Assembly: GCA_963764675.1 (NCBI GenBank)
Contig: CAVXTQ010000012.1
Coordinates: forward strand, 124,001 to 188,000
Direction: 5' to 3'
DNA: 64,000 bases
Source: Acidiferrum sp963764675
Lineage (GTDB): Bacteria > Acidobacteriota > Terriglobia > Acidiferrales > UBA7541
The notes beneath the pieces are model-generated. The model did not search any database, was not told the DNA's origin, and saw only the letters and a list, made by a program, of their open reading frames with translations. Each line of letters opens with the position of its first letter. Position 1 is the first letter of the stretch. The position numbers and the translations under genes were made by a program. Of the stretch, positions 45,976 through 53,737 are shown piece by piece.

Positions 45976-48900
45976 ATGAACACGGAGAAGAGTTCGGGGC
46001 GGAAGAAAAACCAGAGCTTCTGGAAGCAAGCGGTCGTCTTGGCGATCGGGCTGTCGCTGCTGACCGGGAGTTCGGTGCGGAGCCAGACCGTTGCGTCGAT
46101 CGCTGGAACGATCACGGACGCTACGGGCGCGGCGTTGTCCGGCGCCAGCGTGACGGTGAAAAACCTGGAAACGGGCTCGCAGAGGATCGTAACGGCGGAC
46201 GACGCGGGTCACTTTGACGTGGAAGCGTTAGCAGTGGGGCAATACGAGGTGGAAGCCGAGGCGTCCGGCTTTCGTCCAGAGGTCAAGACTGGAATCACAT
46301 TGGTGGTGGGACAGCACGCCGAAGTGAATCTGACGCTTCGCGTGGGCCAAGTGCAGGAAGCGGTGATCGTCCAGGAGCAAGGTCCGGTGGTGAGTGTGAC
46401 CACGCAGGATATTTCCGGACTAGTTGGCGAGCGGCAGGTGAAGGACTTGCCGCTGAACGGCCGAAGCTACGACCAGTTGCTCACACTTAATCCGGGGATT
46501 GTGAATTACACATCGCAGCGGGCGGGCGGGATTGGAACTTCCAACTCCGTGGTGGGAAGCATGTTTTCGTCTTCGGGGCACCGGCCGCAGGAGAATCTCT
46601 ATTTGCTGAACGGAGTGGAGTTCACCAGCGCGTCGGAGATCAACAACACGCCGGGAGGAGTGAGCGGGCAACTGCTGGGCGTGGATGCGGTGCGGGAATT
46701 TGCAGTGGTTAAGGATACATACGGCGCGGAATATGGAAAACGCCCTGGGGCGCAGGTCAACATCGTGACCGCTTCGGGGACGAACCAGTTGCACGGCAAC
46801 GTGTACGAATTCGTGCGGAACAATGCGCTGGACGCGCGGAACTTTTTCGACCAGGGCAGCATCCCGGATTTTCAGCGCAACGTGTTTGGCGGCTCACTGG
46901 GCGGTCCGCTGCGCAAAGACAAGACCTTTTTGTTCGGGAATTATGAAGGATTCCGGCAGAACCTCGGGTTGAGCGATCTGACGCTTGTGCCCGATGCTGC
47001 TTCGCGGGCCGCGGCAGTGCCGAGTGTTCAGCCGCTGCTGGCGTTGTGGCCGGTGGCTAACGGGCCCGAAGTTCTAACGTCCACGGGCGCGCCGAGCGGG
47101 ATTGCCAAAGCGTTCAGCAATCCCTTGCAGAACATTCGCGAAGACTTCGGCACGGTGCGCCTGGACCAGACGATTTCGGAGAAAGATTCGTTCTCAGGCG
47201 TTTACACCGTGGACGATAGCGAAGCGCACTCGCCGACCAGCAATCCGATCAGCCGGGTGGACATATTTTTGCGGGAACAGGTGGCTAGCCTGAGTGAAAC
47301 GCATATTTTTTCGCCGAGCCTGCTGAACCGGGCGACGTTCGGTTTCTCTCGCGGAGGGTTTTATTTCAACGGGGGAACGACGGTGGATTTGCCTGGCTGG
47401 ATTCATGCGGACCAGCCGGTAGGCGCGGTAGTCGTCGGCGGTGGGACAACGCTGAACGGTGCCTCGCAGATCACCAACGGCGGGACGAACGCGGGAAGCA
47501 ATCTCAGCGCGGCGCGAAATCTGTTCACCGCGTCCGACCAGGTGACGCTCACGCACGGAAGGCATTTGTTCAGCTTTGGCGCGTGGGTTCAGCGGCTACA
47601 GTCCAACGACACGCTGGTGCAAGACCAGTACGGCCAGGCGTCTTTCACCAGCTTGCAGACCTTTTTGCAAGGCGAGGTGAGCACCTACACGTATGCACCG
47701 TCGTACACGCCGCTGGGCTGGCGCTCGCTGGAAGCCGCGTTCTATGCGGAAGACGCGATACGGCTGAAGCCTTCGCTGGAGCTGCGAATCGGCTTCCGAG
47801 GCGAATCGACAAACGGGTGGAACGAGGTGCAGGGGCGAGCTTCAAACTACGGGTTTGACGCGAACGGTGTGATCGCTACGCAGCCGACCATCGGCGACTC
47901 GCCGTTTAGCGAGAACAACGCGAAATTCCTGCCTGCGCCGCGCGCGTCGATCGCATGGTCGCCATTTGCGTCGAAGAAGACTGTCATCAGGGCCGGCGCT
48001 GGTCTTTATTACGCGCTGCTGGACAGTCTGAGTTACCGGCTGGACCAAAATGCTCCGTTCAATACCGTGTTCGCGGTGAAGAACATCGCGTTTTCGGGCA
48101 TCGCTCCGGATGCGACGTATACAGGCTCGAAAATAATCCCGAGTGGTCTGCAACCGGACCTGCAAACTCCGACCGTGGAATCGTGGACGTTGAAAGTCGA
48201 GCAGGAAGTGTCTTCCAACACTTCGGTGGGTGTTGGCTACATCGGCTCGCACGGCTATCATGAATTGCTTTCCGTCGACGCGAACTTGCCGACGGCGACG
48301 ATCTGCCCTGCTTCGCCGTGCCCTGCGAATTATCCCGCCGGGGCGTTCTACTATCCGACCGGCGCGCCGCTGGCAAACAGCGCGGTGTGGAATACGACGC
48401 ACTGGTTTTCCGAAGGCATCAGCTCGTATCACGGGCTCGAGGCCGACGTGAACCGGCGGTTGGGACACGGCTTGCAGTTCCGCGGAGCCTATACGTTTTC
48501 GAAGACGCTCGATGACGGCGACAGCATGAATACCAGCGTGGCGACAAACTCGCCGGCGTTCGTCGCCAATCCGCTTCAACTCGGGGCCGACTACGGTCGA
48601 GCTTCGTTCGACATACGCCACACGGCGGTCGTCAACGCCACGTACGATCTTCCGTTTGGTAGAGGCAAGCTGTCGCCGGGAAGCGCTTGGGTGGAAAAGC
48701 TGATGGGAGATTGGCAGCTCAGCGGAATCGAGACGGTGCAGTCGGGCGTGCCGTTTACCCCGCAACTGTCTTACAACCCATCGAACGACGGCGACACGCG
48801 CAATCCGGTACGGCCGTCGCTGAATCCCAATTTTACCGGGCAGGTGATCGAGGGCGGGCCAAACCAGTATTTCAATCCAAATGCGTTTATCCAGCCGTTG

Positions 48901-49176
48901 CCGGGCACCTACGGCAACGCGGGCCGCAACACCTTGCAAGGCCCCCGGCTTGTGACGACCGACCTGTCTCTGGCGAAGAAGTTCGCGCTCACGGAACGCC
49001 TGGACCTGAAGTTTCGCGCGGAGTTTTTCAACCTACTCAATCACACGAACTTCAACACGCCGAATCCCGTGGTGTATGCGGCGGCAACGGGAGGACCGTC
49101 ACCAACGGCGGGCGTGATTACGTCCACCGCGACGACTTCCCGGCAGATTCAGTTCGGGCTGAAATTGTTGTGGTAA
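45976..49176 (+). CDS. TonB-dependent receptor with carboxypeptidase-regulatory-like domain
   Basis: 1066 residues from ATG 45976, set by GAGGTGAGGAG; the frame opens earlier, inside the attenuator. Signal region: QAVVLAIGLSLLTGSSVRSQ. Residues about 40-120 are a CarboxypepD-regulatory-like beta domain (ASIAGTITDATGAALSGASV, QYEVEAEASGF). The plug domain follows (GERQVKDLPLNGRSYDQLL, YGAEYGKRPGAQVNIVTASG), then a beta-barrel with C-terminal strand RQIQFGLKLLW. This Oar-like architecture is expanded in Acidobacteriota, mostly for polysaccharide or peptide import. Here a Cys-leader attenuator shared with the sulfate operon suggests uptake of a sulfur source such as an organosulfur compound or sulfate ester. 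That substrate is inferred from regulation only. Confidence 0.92.
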   Translation: MNTEKSSGRKKNQSFWKQAVVLAIGLSLLTGSSVRSQTVASIAGTITDATGAALSGASVTVKNLETGSQRIVTADDAGHFDVEALAVGQYEVEAEASGFRPEVKTGITLVVGQHAEVNLTLRVGQVQEAVIVQEQGPVVSVTTQDISGLVGERQVKDLPLNGRSYDQLLTLNPGIVNYTSQRAGGIGTSNSVVGSMFSSSGHRPQENLYLLNGVEFTSASEINNTPGGVSGQLLGVDAVREFAVVKDTYGAEYGKRPGAQVNIVTASGTNQLHGNVYEFVRNNALDARNFFDQGSIPDFQRNVFGGSLGGPLRKDKTFLFGNYEGFRQNLGLSDLTLVPDAASRAAAVPSVQPLLALWPVANGPEVLTSTGAPSGIAKAFSNPLQNIREDFGTVRLDQTISEKDSFSGVYTVDDSEAHSPTSNPISRVDIFLREQVASLSETHIFSPSLLNRATFGFSRGGFYFNGGTTVDLPGWIHADQPVGAVVVGGGTTLNGASQITNGGTNAGSNLSAARNLFTASDQVTLTHGRHLFSFGAWVQRLQSNDTLVQDQYGQASFTSLQTFLQGEVSTYTYAPSYTPLGWRSLEAAFYAEDAIRLKPSLELRIGFRGESTNGWNEVQGRASNYGFDANGVIATQPTIGDSPFSENNAKFLPAPRASIAWSPFASKKTVIRAGAGLYYALLDSLSYRLDQNAPFNTVFAVKNIAFSGIAPDATYTGSKIIPSGLQPDLQTPTVESWTLKVEQEVSSNTSVGVGYIGSHGYHELLSVDANLPTATICPASPCPANYPAGAFYYPTGAPLANSAVWNTTHWFSEGISSYHGLEADVNRRLGHGLQFRGAYTFSKTLDDGDSMNTSVATNSPAFVANPLQLGADYGRASFDIRHTAVVNATYDLPFGRGKLSPGSAWVEKLMGDWQLSGIETVQSGVPFTPQLSYNPSNDGDTRNPVRPSLNPNFTGQVIEGGPNQYFNPNAFIQPLPGTYGNAGRNTLQGPRLVTTDLSLAKKFALTERLDLKFRAEFFNLLNHTNFNTPNPVVYAAATGGPSPTAGVITSTATTSRQIQFGLKLLW

Positions 49177-49231
49177 CGGAGTTCGGGAGCGCGCATCTAA
49201 AATATCGATAGCAAGAAGTTAGAAAGCTGAT

Positions 49232-49260
49232 TTGAATCGATCTAGCCGATCGGGTATCAT
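49232..49260 (+). promoter_or_regulatory. predicted sigma-70 promoter of the cysDNH-tauE leader
   Basis: -35 TTGAAT (49232-49237), 17-nt spacer, -10 TATCAT (49255-49260). The -10 ends 7 nt before GTG 49268, the proposed leaderless start. The block GGGTATCATGCAACC matches GGGTAGCCTGCGACT at the receptor promoter at most positions. An ATG at 49259 overlaps the -10 and so cannot be in the transcript if this promoter is correct. Confidence 0.6.
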
Positions 49261-49267
49261 GCAACCC

Positions 49268-49366
49268 GTGACGAGCTTTACCCAAATCAACGCTGCCTGT
49301 TGTTGTCGTCTGCAAATGACGGCGCGGGCCGCTGTGTCTTGTTTGGGTGAAGAGCTAGCTTTGTAA
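49268..49366 (+). CDS. cysteine-rich leader peptide of the sulfate assimilation operon
   Basis: 32-codon ORF from GTG 49268 to TAA 49364-49366 (the frame also has an ATG at 49259). The peptide begins MTSFTQINAACCCRLQ, with three consecutive TGT codons at residues 11-13 and a fourth Cys at residue 25. Ser3, Gln6 and Cys12-Cys13-Arg14 match the leader at 45735. Within the ORF, TGGGT (49344-49348) and AGCTA (49353-49357) can pair with ACCCA (49395-49399) and TAGCT (49389-49393), which would disrupt the terminator. The stop is 28 nt before the terminator, as in the other copy. Inference: cysteine starvation stalls the ribosome at the TGT run and allows transcription into cysD. Confidence 0.8.
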   Translation: MTSFTQINAACCCRLQMTARAAVSCLGEELAL

Positions 49367-49394
49367 GCGCGCTTTAACTCCAAGATTGTAGCTG

Positions 49395-49434
49395 ACCCAC
49401 CGCCGAAGGCCTGGCAGGTGGGTTTTTTGTTTTT
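49395..49434 (+). terminator. attenuator terminator before cysD
   Basis: Stem ACCCACC (49395-49401) / GGTGGGT (49417-49423) enclosing GCC-GAA-GGC, followed by T6-G-T5 (49423-49434). cysD begins 23 nt after it, so the terminator can only make sense as conditional regulation or as an upstream stop; the leader ORF before it supports attenuation. Confidence 0.88.
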
Positions 49435-49457
49435 AGGGCCGTTGCAAATCGAGGGAT

Positions 49458-50438
49458 ATGAGTTACGTATCAGGAATCTCGTTCGACGAATCGGCAGCGC
49501 CTTCCAGTTCACCGGAGAATGCGGAAGCAGCGCTCGCACCACGACGCCTAAATCACCTACAGGCGCTAGAATCGGAAAGTATCCACATTCTGCGCGAAGC
49601 GGCTGCTGAGTTTGCACGTCCGGTGATGCTCTATTCGATCGGCAAGGACTCGTCGGTGATGTTGCGGCTGGCGCAGAAGGCGTTCTTCCCCGGCAAGATT
49701 CCCTTTCCACTGTTGCACGTCGACACAAGCTACAAGTTCCCCGAGATGACCGCCTTTCGCGACTTCTACGCGCGCGAGATCGGCGCGGAGTTGATCGTGC
49801 ACAAAAATCAGGAGGCGCTGGACGCGGGCGCCAATCCGTTTCTGCTGGGCACGCAAAAGTGCTGCGGCCTGCTTAAGACGAAATCGCTGCTTGATGCGTT
49901 GAGTGAGGGAGGATTCGACGCTGCGTTTGGCGGGGCGCGGCGCGACGAGGAAAAGTCTCGGGCGAAGGAAAGAATCTACTCTTTCCGCGATTCGTTGGGG
50001 CAGTGGGATCCGAAAAATCAGCGCCCGGAGCTGTGGAACATATTCAATTCTCGTATTGATAAGGGCGAGAGCATTCGCGTATTTCCGCTGTCGAATTGGA
50101 CCGAGCTCGACATTTGGCTGTACATCCACGTGGAAAATATCCCCATCGTACCGCTATATTTTGCGCGAGAACGCGAAGTGGTGCTGCGAAACGGCTCGAT
50201 CGTGGTGATCCACAGCGCGCAGCAGCTCTTGCCGGGGGAGAAGACGCAAATGGTGAAGTGCCGGATGCGTTCGTTGGGATGCGTTCCGTGCACCGGCGCG
50301 ATCCGCTCGGAGGCGGACTCTCTGCCAAAAATCATCGAGGAAATGATTTCGTTCCGCCGCTCGGAACGCGAGAACCGGGCGATCGATCATGATGAAGAAG
50401 GGTCGATGGAACTCAAGAAGCGGGAGGGATATTTCTAA
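49458..50438 (+). CDS. cysD: sulfate adenylyltransferase small subunit
   Basis: 326 residues. With CysN, activates sulfate with ATP to form adenosine 5'-phosphosulfate. An ATP-pyrophosphatase (PP-loop) enzyme: SIGKDSSVMLRLAQKAF is the PP-loop, with family motifs HVDTSYKFPEM, GGARRDEEKSRAKERIYSFRD and FPLSNWTELDIWLYIHVENI. About 25 extra N-terminal residues precede the usual start; an ATG at 49458 is the first after the attenuator. The stop codon overlaps the ATG of cysN by one base, so the pair is translationally coupled. First gene of cysD-cysN-cysH-tauE. Confidence 0.96.
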   Translation: MSYVSGISFDESAAPSSSPENAEAALAPRRLNHLQALESESIHILREAAAEFARPVMLYSIGKDSSVMLRLAQKAFFPGKIPFPLLHVDTSYKFPEMTAFRDFYAREIGAELIVHKNQEALDAGANPFLLGTQKCCGLLKTKSLLDALSEGGFDAAFGGARRDEEKSRAKERIYSFRDSLGQWDPKNQRPELWNIFNSRIDKGESIRVFPLSNWTELDIWLYIHVENIPIVPLYFAREREVVLRNGSIVVIHSAQQLLPGEKTQMVKCRMRSLGCVPCTGAIRSEADSLPKIIEEMISFRRSERENRAIDHDEEGSMELKKREGYF

Positions 50439-52195
50439 TGCTCTGTCTCACTCACGATTTGCCACGCAAAGACTTCGCCGAATTCTTGGAGCAGGATCTC
50501 GGCACCGAACTATTGCGTTTTACCACCGCGGGAAGCGTGGATGACGGCAAATCGACGCTGATCGGCCGGCTGCTGCATGACTCAAAATCAGTTTATGAGG
50601 ATCAGCTCGCCTCGGTGAAAAAGAGCCGCGTCAACCGTTCGTCCGGTCCGATCGATTTTTCGCTGTTGACGGATGGCCTGCGCGCAGAACGCGAGCAAGG
50701 CATCACCATCGACGTCGCGTATCGTTATTTCGCGACGTCACGGCGAAAATTTATCATCGCTGATACGCCGGGGCACGAGCAGTACACGCGAAACATGGCT
50801 ACGGGGGCGTCCACGTCGGACCTCGCGATAGTTCTGATCGACGCGACTAAGAGCATCCTGCCGCAAACGCGGCGGCATGCGTTCATCGCTGCGCTGCTTG
50901 GGATCAAGAATGTGCTGGCCGCCGTAAACAAAATGGATCTTGTCGAGTACCGCGAAGATGTTTTCCTCGAACTGGAGCAGAATTTCTTGCTTCTGGCCCA
51001 ACAGCTTGGGATCCTCAACGTGCAATGCATCCCGATCAGCGCTCTGGAAGGTGACAACGTCGTCCAGCGAAGCACGCGGTCCACTTGGTACGACGGCCCC
51101 ACGCTGCTCGAACATTTGGAAACAGTCTCCCTCCCGGTAAGCAATGCGCCGGAGAGTCTGCGGTTTCCGGTGCAAACGGTGATTCGCCCCGATGCGGGGT
51201 TCCGCGGGTTCGCTGGCCGCGTCGCAAGTGGCGTGATTCGCCCCGGCGATGACGTGCTGGCGCTTCCGTCCGGCCAGAAAACGCGTGTTGAGGCCATCGT
51301 GACCTACGACGGCAATCTGGCGGAAGCGTTTGCCCCGATGTCGGTGACGCTACAGCTAAGCGATGAGATTGACCTCAGCCGCGGCGACATGCTGGTGTCC
51401 GCGGAAAATCCGCCGCGCGTGTCGAGAAAGTTTCACGCCATGGTGGTGTGGCTCCACGGTAAGCCGCTGGAATTGGGCGAGACCTACCTGGTGAAACACA
51501 CTGCCCGCCAGACGAAGATTCGCGCATTGAAGATCCGGCATCGCGTAAACGTCAATACGCTGGCACACGAAGACGCCACGCAACTGCAAATGAATGAAAT
51601 CGCCGCGGTGGAGTTTGAAGCTAACGTTCCGCTTTTTTTCGACGCTTACTCGAGCAATCGAACGACTGGGAGTTTCATCCTGATCGATCCGATCTCGAAC
51701 GCCACGATCGGCGCGGGAATGATTCAGGAAGATGTGGCAGAAGAATCAAAAAGGGAAACTGGCGAACGCGATGTTTTTTCGAAAAAGCTGCCAGAACGGA
51801 AGAGCGTTACACAGCAAGAACGACACACGCGTCACGGACACTATCCGGCGGTTCTCCTGCTCGAGAATCGACCCGCGCTCGCTGCGCGGATTGAGCGGGC
51901 GCTCTTCGACGACGGCTTCGAGGTTATGCATTTGACGGGCCGCGAAATTGCTCTTGGATCGCTGCCTGATGCTCTCCGCGTGGCGAGAGCCGCGGGTGTG
52001 GTGGCGATCTATTCCGGAGACGCTCTCGCCGCGGAAACAAAACGGCGCGTAGCCTCGGATACCGGGCAGCAGTTCTTCGATGGCACCGCTACAAACTTAC
52101 CCGAGAACGAAGATGAAGCGGTCCACCAGGTTCTCGCGTTCGCGCAATCCTTGCTGCTCCAAGCTCCGGCGGCGAAACGGGAAAAGGCGAATTGA
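50438..52195 (+). CDS. cysN: sulfate adenylyltransferase GTPase subunit with degenerate APS-kinase-like tail
   Basis: 585 residues. Residues 1-430 are a complete CysN GTPase: P-loop GSVDDGKSTLIGRLL, switch region EREQGITIDVAYRYF, ADTPGHEQY, NKMD, then EF-Tu-like domains 2-3. GTP hydrolysis drives APS synthesis with CysD. Residues about 455-585 align in layout with the APS kinase (CysC) half of CysNC fusions: linker QQERHTRHGH, helix ARIERALFDDGFEVMHLTG, DALRVARAAGVVAIYSG, and a final helix. The GxSGxGKS Walker A loop is replaced by LLENRPALAA, and the region is shorter. It cannot bind ATP in the normal way, so it is probably a structural relic. Confidence 0.94.
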   Translation: MLCLTHDLPRKDFAEFLEQDLGTELLRFTTAGSVDDGKSTLIGRLLHDSKSVYEDQLASVKKSRVNRSSGPIDFSLLTDGLRAEREQGITIDVAYRYFATSRRKFIIADTPGHEQYTRNMATGASTSDLAIVLIDATKSILPQTRRHAFIAALLGIKNVLAAVNKMDLVEYREDVFLELEQNFLLLAQQLGILNVQCIPISALEGDNVVQRSTRSTWYDGPTLLEHLETVSLPVSNAPESLRFPVQTVIRPDAGFRGFAGRVASGVIRPGDDVLALPSGQKTRVEAIVTYDGNLAEAFAPMSVTLQLSDEIDLSRGDMLVSAENPPRVSRKFHAMVVWLHGKPLELGETYLVKHTARQTKIRALKIRHRVNVNTLAHEDATQLQMNEIAAVEFEANVPLFFDAYSSNRTTGSFILIDPISNATIGAGMIQEDVAEESKRETGERDVFSKKLPERKSVTQQERHTRHGHYPAVLLLENRPALAARIERALFDDGFEVMHLTGREIALGSLPDALRVARAAGVVAIYSGDALAAETKRRVASDTGQQFFDGTATNLPENEDEAVHQVLAFAQSLLLQAPAAKREKAN

Positions 52196-52897
52196 ATGGA
52201 AGTCAACCACATCGCGGAGCTCGTCGAAAGCCTTCCCGCGGAACAGGCGCTGGATGCAGTGCTTTCCGCGAATCCCGGCGCGCATGCTTGCCTGACCAGC
52301 AGCTTCCAAGCCGAAGACATGGCCGTGGCGCATCTCTTGCGTCAGCGGATTCCAGACATTCCGGTGCTGTTCCTGGAGACGGGCTACCACTTCGCGGCGA
52401 CCTACGAATATCGCGACCGCATGACCAAAGAATGGTCGCTCAATTTGGTGAACGCGCTGCCCGAGGATACGGTTGCGGAGCAGGAATCCGCATTCGGCAT
52501 TCTTTATCGCAGCGATCCCACGCGTTGCTGCCAGTTGCGCAAAGTCGAGCCGCTGATGCGCTCCCTTGAACCTTTCGACGTTTGGTTCACGGGATTGCGC
52601 CGCGAACAGTCGCCGACGCGCAAGAATTTGAAGAAGGTCGAGCTTCATCGCCTGCCGACGGGCAAGACGCTGTGGAAGGTTAGCCCGCTCGCCGATTGGA
52701 AGTGGGAGCAAGTCTGGGAGTACGGCAACGCCAACGGAATTCCGCACCTGCCACAATACGATGAGGGTTATCTCAGCATCGGCTGCGAGCCGTGCACGGC
52801 GCTGCCCGCCGATCCGAACAATCCCAGATCAGGGCGCTGGGGCGGAACGAAACTCGAGTGCGGAATTCATACCTTCTCGGAGCGGGCGCGCGGATGA
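52196..52897 (+). CDS. cysH: adenosine 5'-phosphosulfate reductase (assimilatory, iron-sulfur type)
   Basis: 233 residues. Reduces activated sulfate to sulfite using thioredoxin. Nucleotide-binding motifs: TSSFQAEDMAVAHLL, FLETGYHFAATYEY, TGLRREQSPTRK. The cysteine pairs RCCQLRK and GCEPC supply the CC...CxxC [4Fe-4S] site that marks APS reductases rather than PAPS reductases. The catalytic Cys is in the C-terminal ECGIH. APS use makes an APS kinase unnecessary, agreeing with the dead kinase-like tail on CysN. The ATG at 52196 immediately follows the cysN stop; the stop overlaps tauE as ATGA. Confidence 0.96.
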   Translation: MEVNHIAELVESLPAEQALDAVLSANPGAHACLTSSFQAEDMAVAHLLRQRIPDIPVLFLETGYHFAATYEYRDRMTKEWSLNLVNALPEDTVAEQESAFGILYRSDPTRCCQLRKVEPLMRSLEPFDVWFTGLRREQSPTRKNLKKVELHRLPTGKTLWKVSPLADWKWEQVWEYGNANGIPHLPQYDEGYLSIGCEPCTALPADPNNPRSGRWGGTKLECGIHTFSERARG

Positions 52898-53715
52898 ACT
52901 TCGTCATCGGATTCCTGATCGCGCTGGCCGTGGGAATGACGGGTATCGGAGGCGGCAGCTTCACGGTGCCGGCGCTGGTCCTTCTTGTTGGGCTGACCGC
53001 CGGTGAAGCTGTAGGTACTGCATTTGTCTTTGCTGGAATTGTTCGGCTGATCGCCGCGCCCTTCTACCTGATCGGCAAACACTTCAACGGACGCTACCTT
53101 TGGCTTATGCTCCGCGGAGCGATCCCCGGCTTGTTGATCGGCACCTATTTGCTACGCCTGCTGGGGCGCGAAGCGGGAAACCCAGTCGTCATCATCGTGC
53201 TCGGGATTCTGCTGGCCACTTCGTCCAGCATCACGTTTGCACCGCGCGTGCAGAATCGGGACTTTGCGCGGAAAAATTCACGCTGGCTCCCGTGGCTCGC
53301 TCTGCCGATCGGAATCGAATCGGGATTTTCGTCGGCGGGAGCCGGAGCTCTGGGCACCGTGCTGCTGCTGAACTACTCGGAGATGACGCCTCCGCAAGTG
53401 GTTGGCACGGATTTGGTCTTCGGGCTGGTTCTCGCCACGATCGGCGCCGCGTTCCACTGGAAGTTCGGCGCGATGAACACCGTGGTGCTGGCTCAACTGC
53501 TAGCGGGTGGAGTGCCCGGGGTGCTGTTGGGATGCGCGATGGCGCGCGTCGTTCCGGCGCGCCGATTGAAGGCGGTGGTAGCGGCCGTGGCGATTTTCGC
53601 GGGACTTCAGCTCGTGTGGAATGGCACTCACACGTTGCTCGCGCGTCGAGCTGCCGGCGCAGTCCGAATAGCAGCCCACGAGGCCCCTGCGCGTAGCGGC
53701 AGTCTGGGCAAGTAG
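52894..53715 (+). CDS. TauE/SafE-family sulfite/organosulfonate transporter
   Basis: 273 residues from ATG 52894, which overlaps the cysH stop; the open frame from 52792 lies inside cysH and is not used. Seven to eight hydrophobic segments; the family-defining GMTGIGGGSFTVPALVLLVGL lies at residues about 13-33, and the second repeat has GIESGFSSAGAGALGTVLLL. TauE/SafE proteins move sulfite, sulfonates or related anions across the inner membrane. Its place at the end of a Cys-attenuated operon suggests either sulfite overflow export or uptake of a sulfur source. Which direction applies cannot be read from the sequence. Confidence 0.92.
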   Translation: MNFVIGFLIALAVGMTGIGGGSFTVPALVLLVGLTAGEAVGTAFVFAGIVRLIAAPFYLIGKHFNGRYLWLMLRGAIPGLLIGTYLLRLLGREAGNPVVIIVLGILLATSSSITFAPRVQNRDFARKNSRWLPWLALPIGIESGFSSAGAGALGTVLLLNYSEMTPPQVVGTDLVFGLVLATIGAAFHWKFGAMNTVVLAQLLAGGVPGVLLGCAMARVVPARRLKAVVAAVAIFAGLQLVWNGTHTLLARRAAGAVRIAAHEAPARSGSLGK

Positions 53716-53737
53716 CAGCGAAGAAACGCTTGCGTAC

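Noticed and set aside
49259..49366. ATG 49259 as start of the cysD leader peptide
   Set aside because: It overlaps the predicted -10 hexamer; GTG 49268 fits the transcript start and aligns residue for residue with the other leader.
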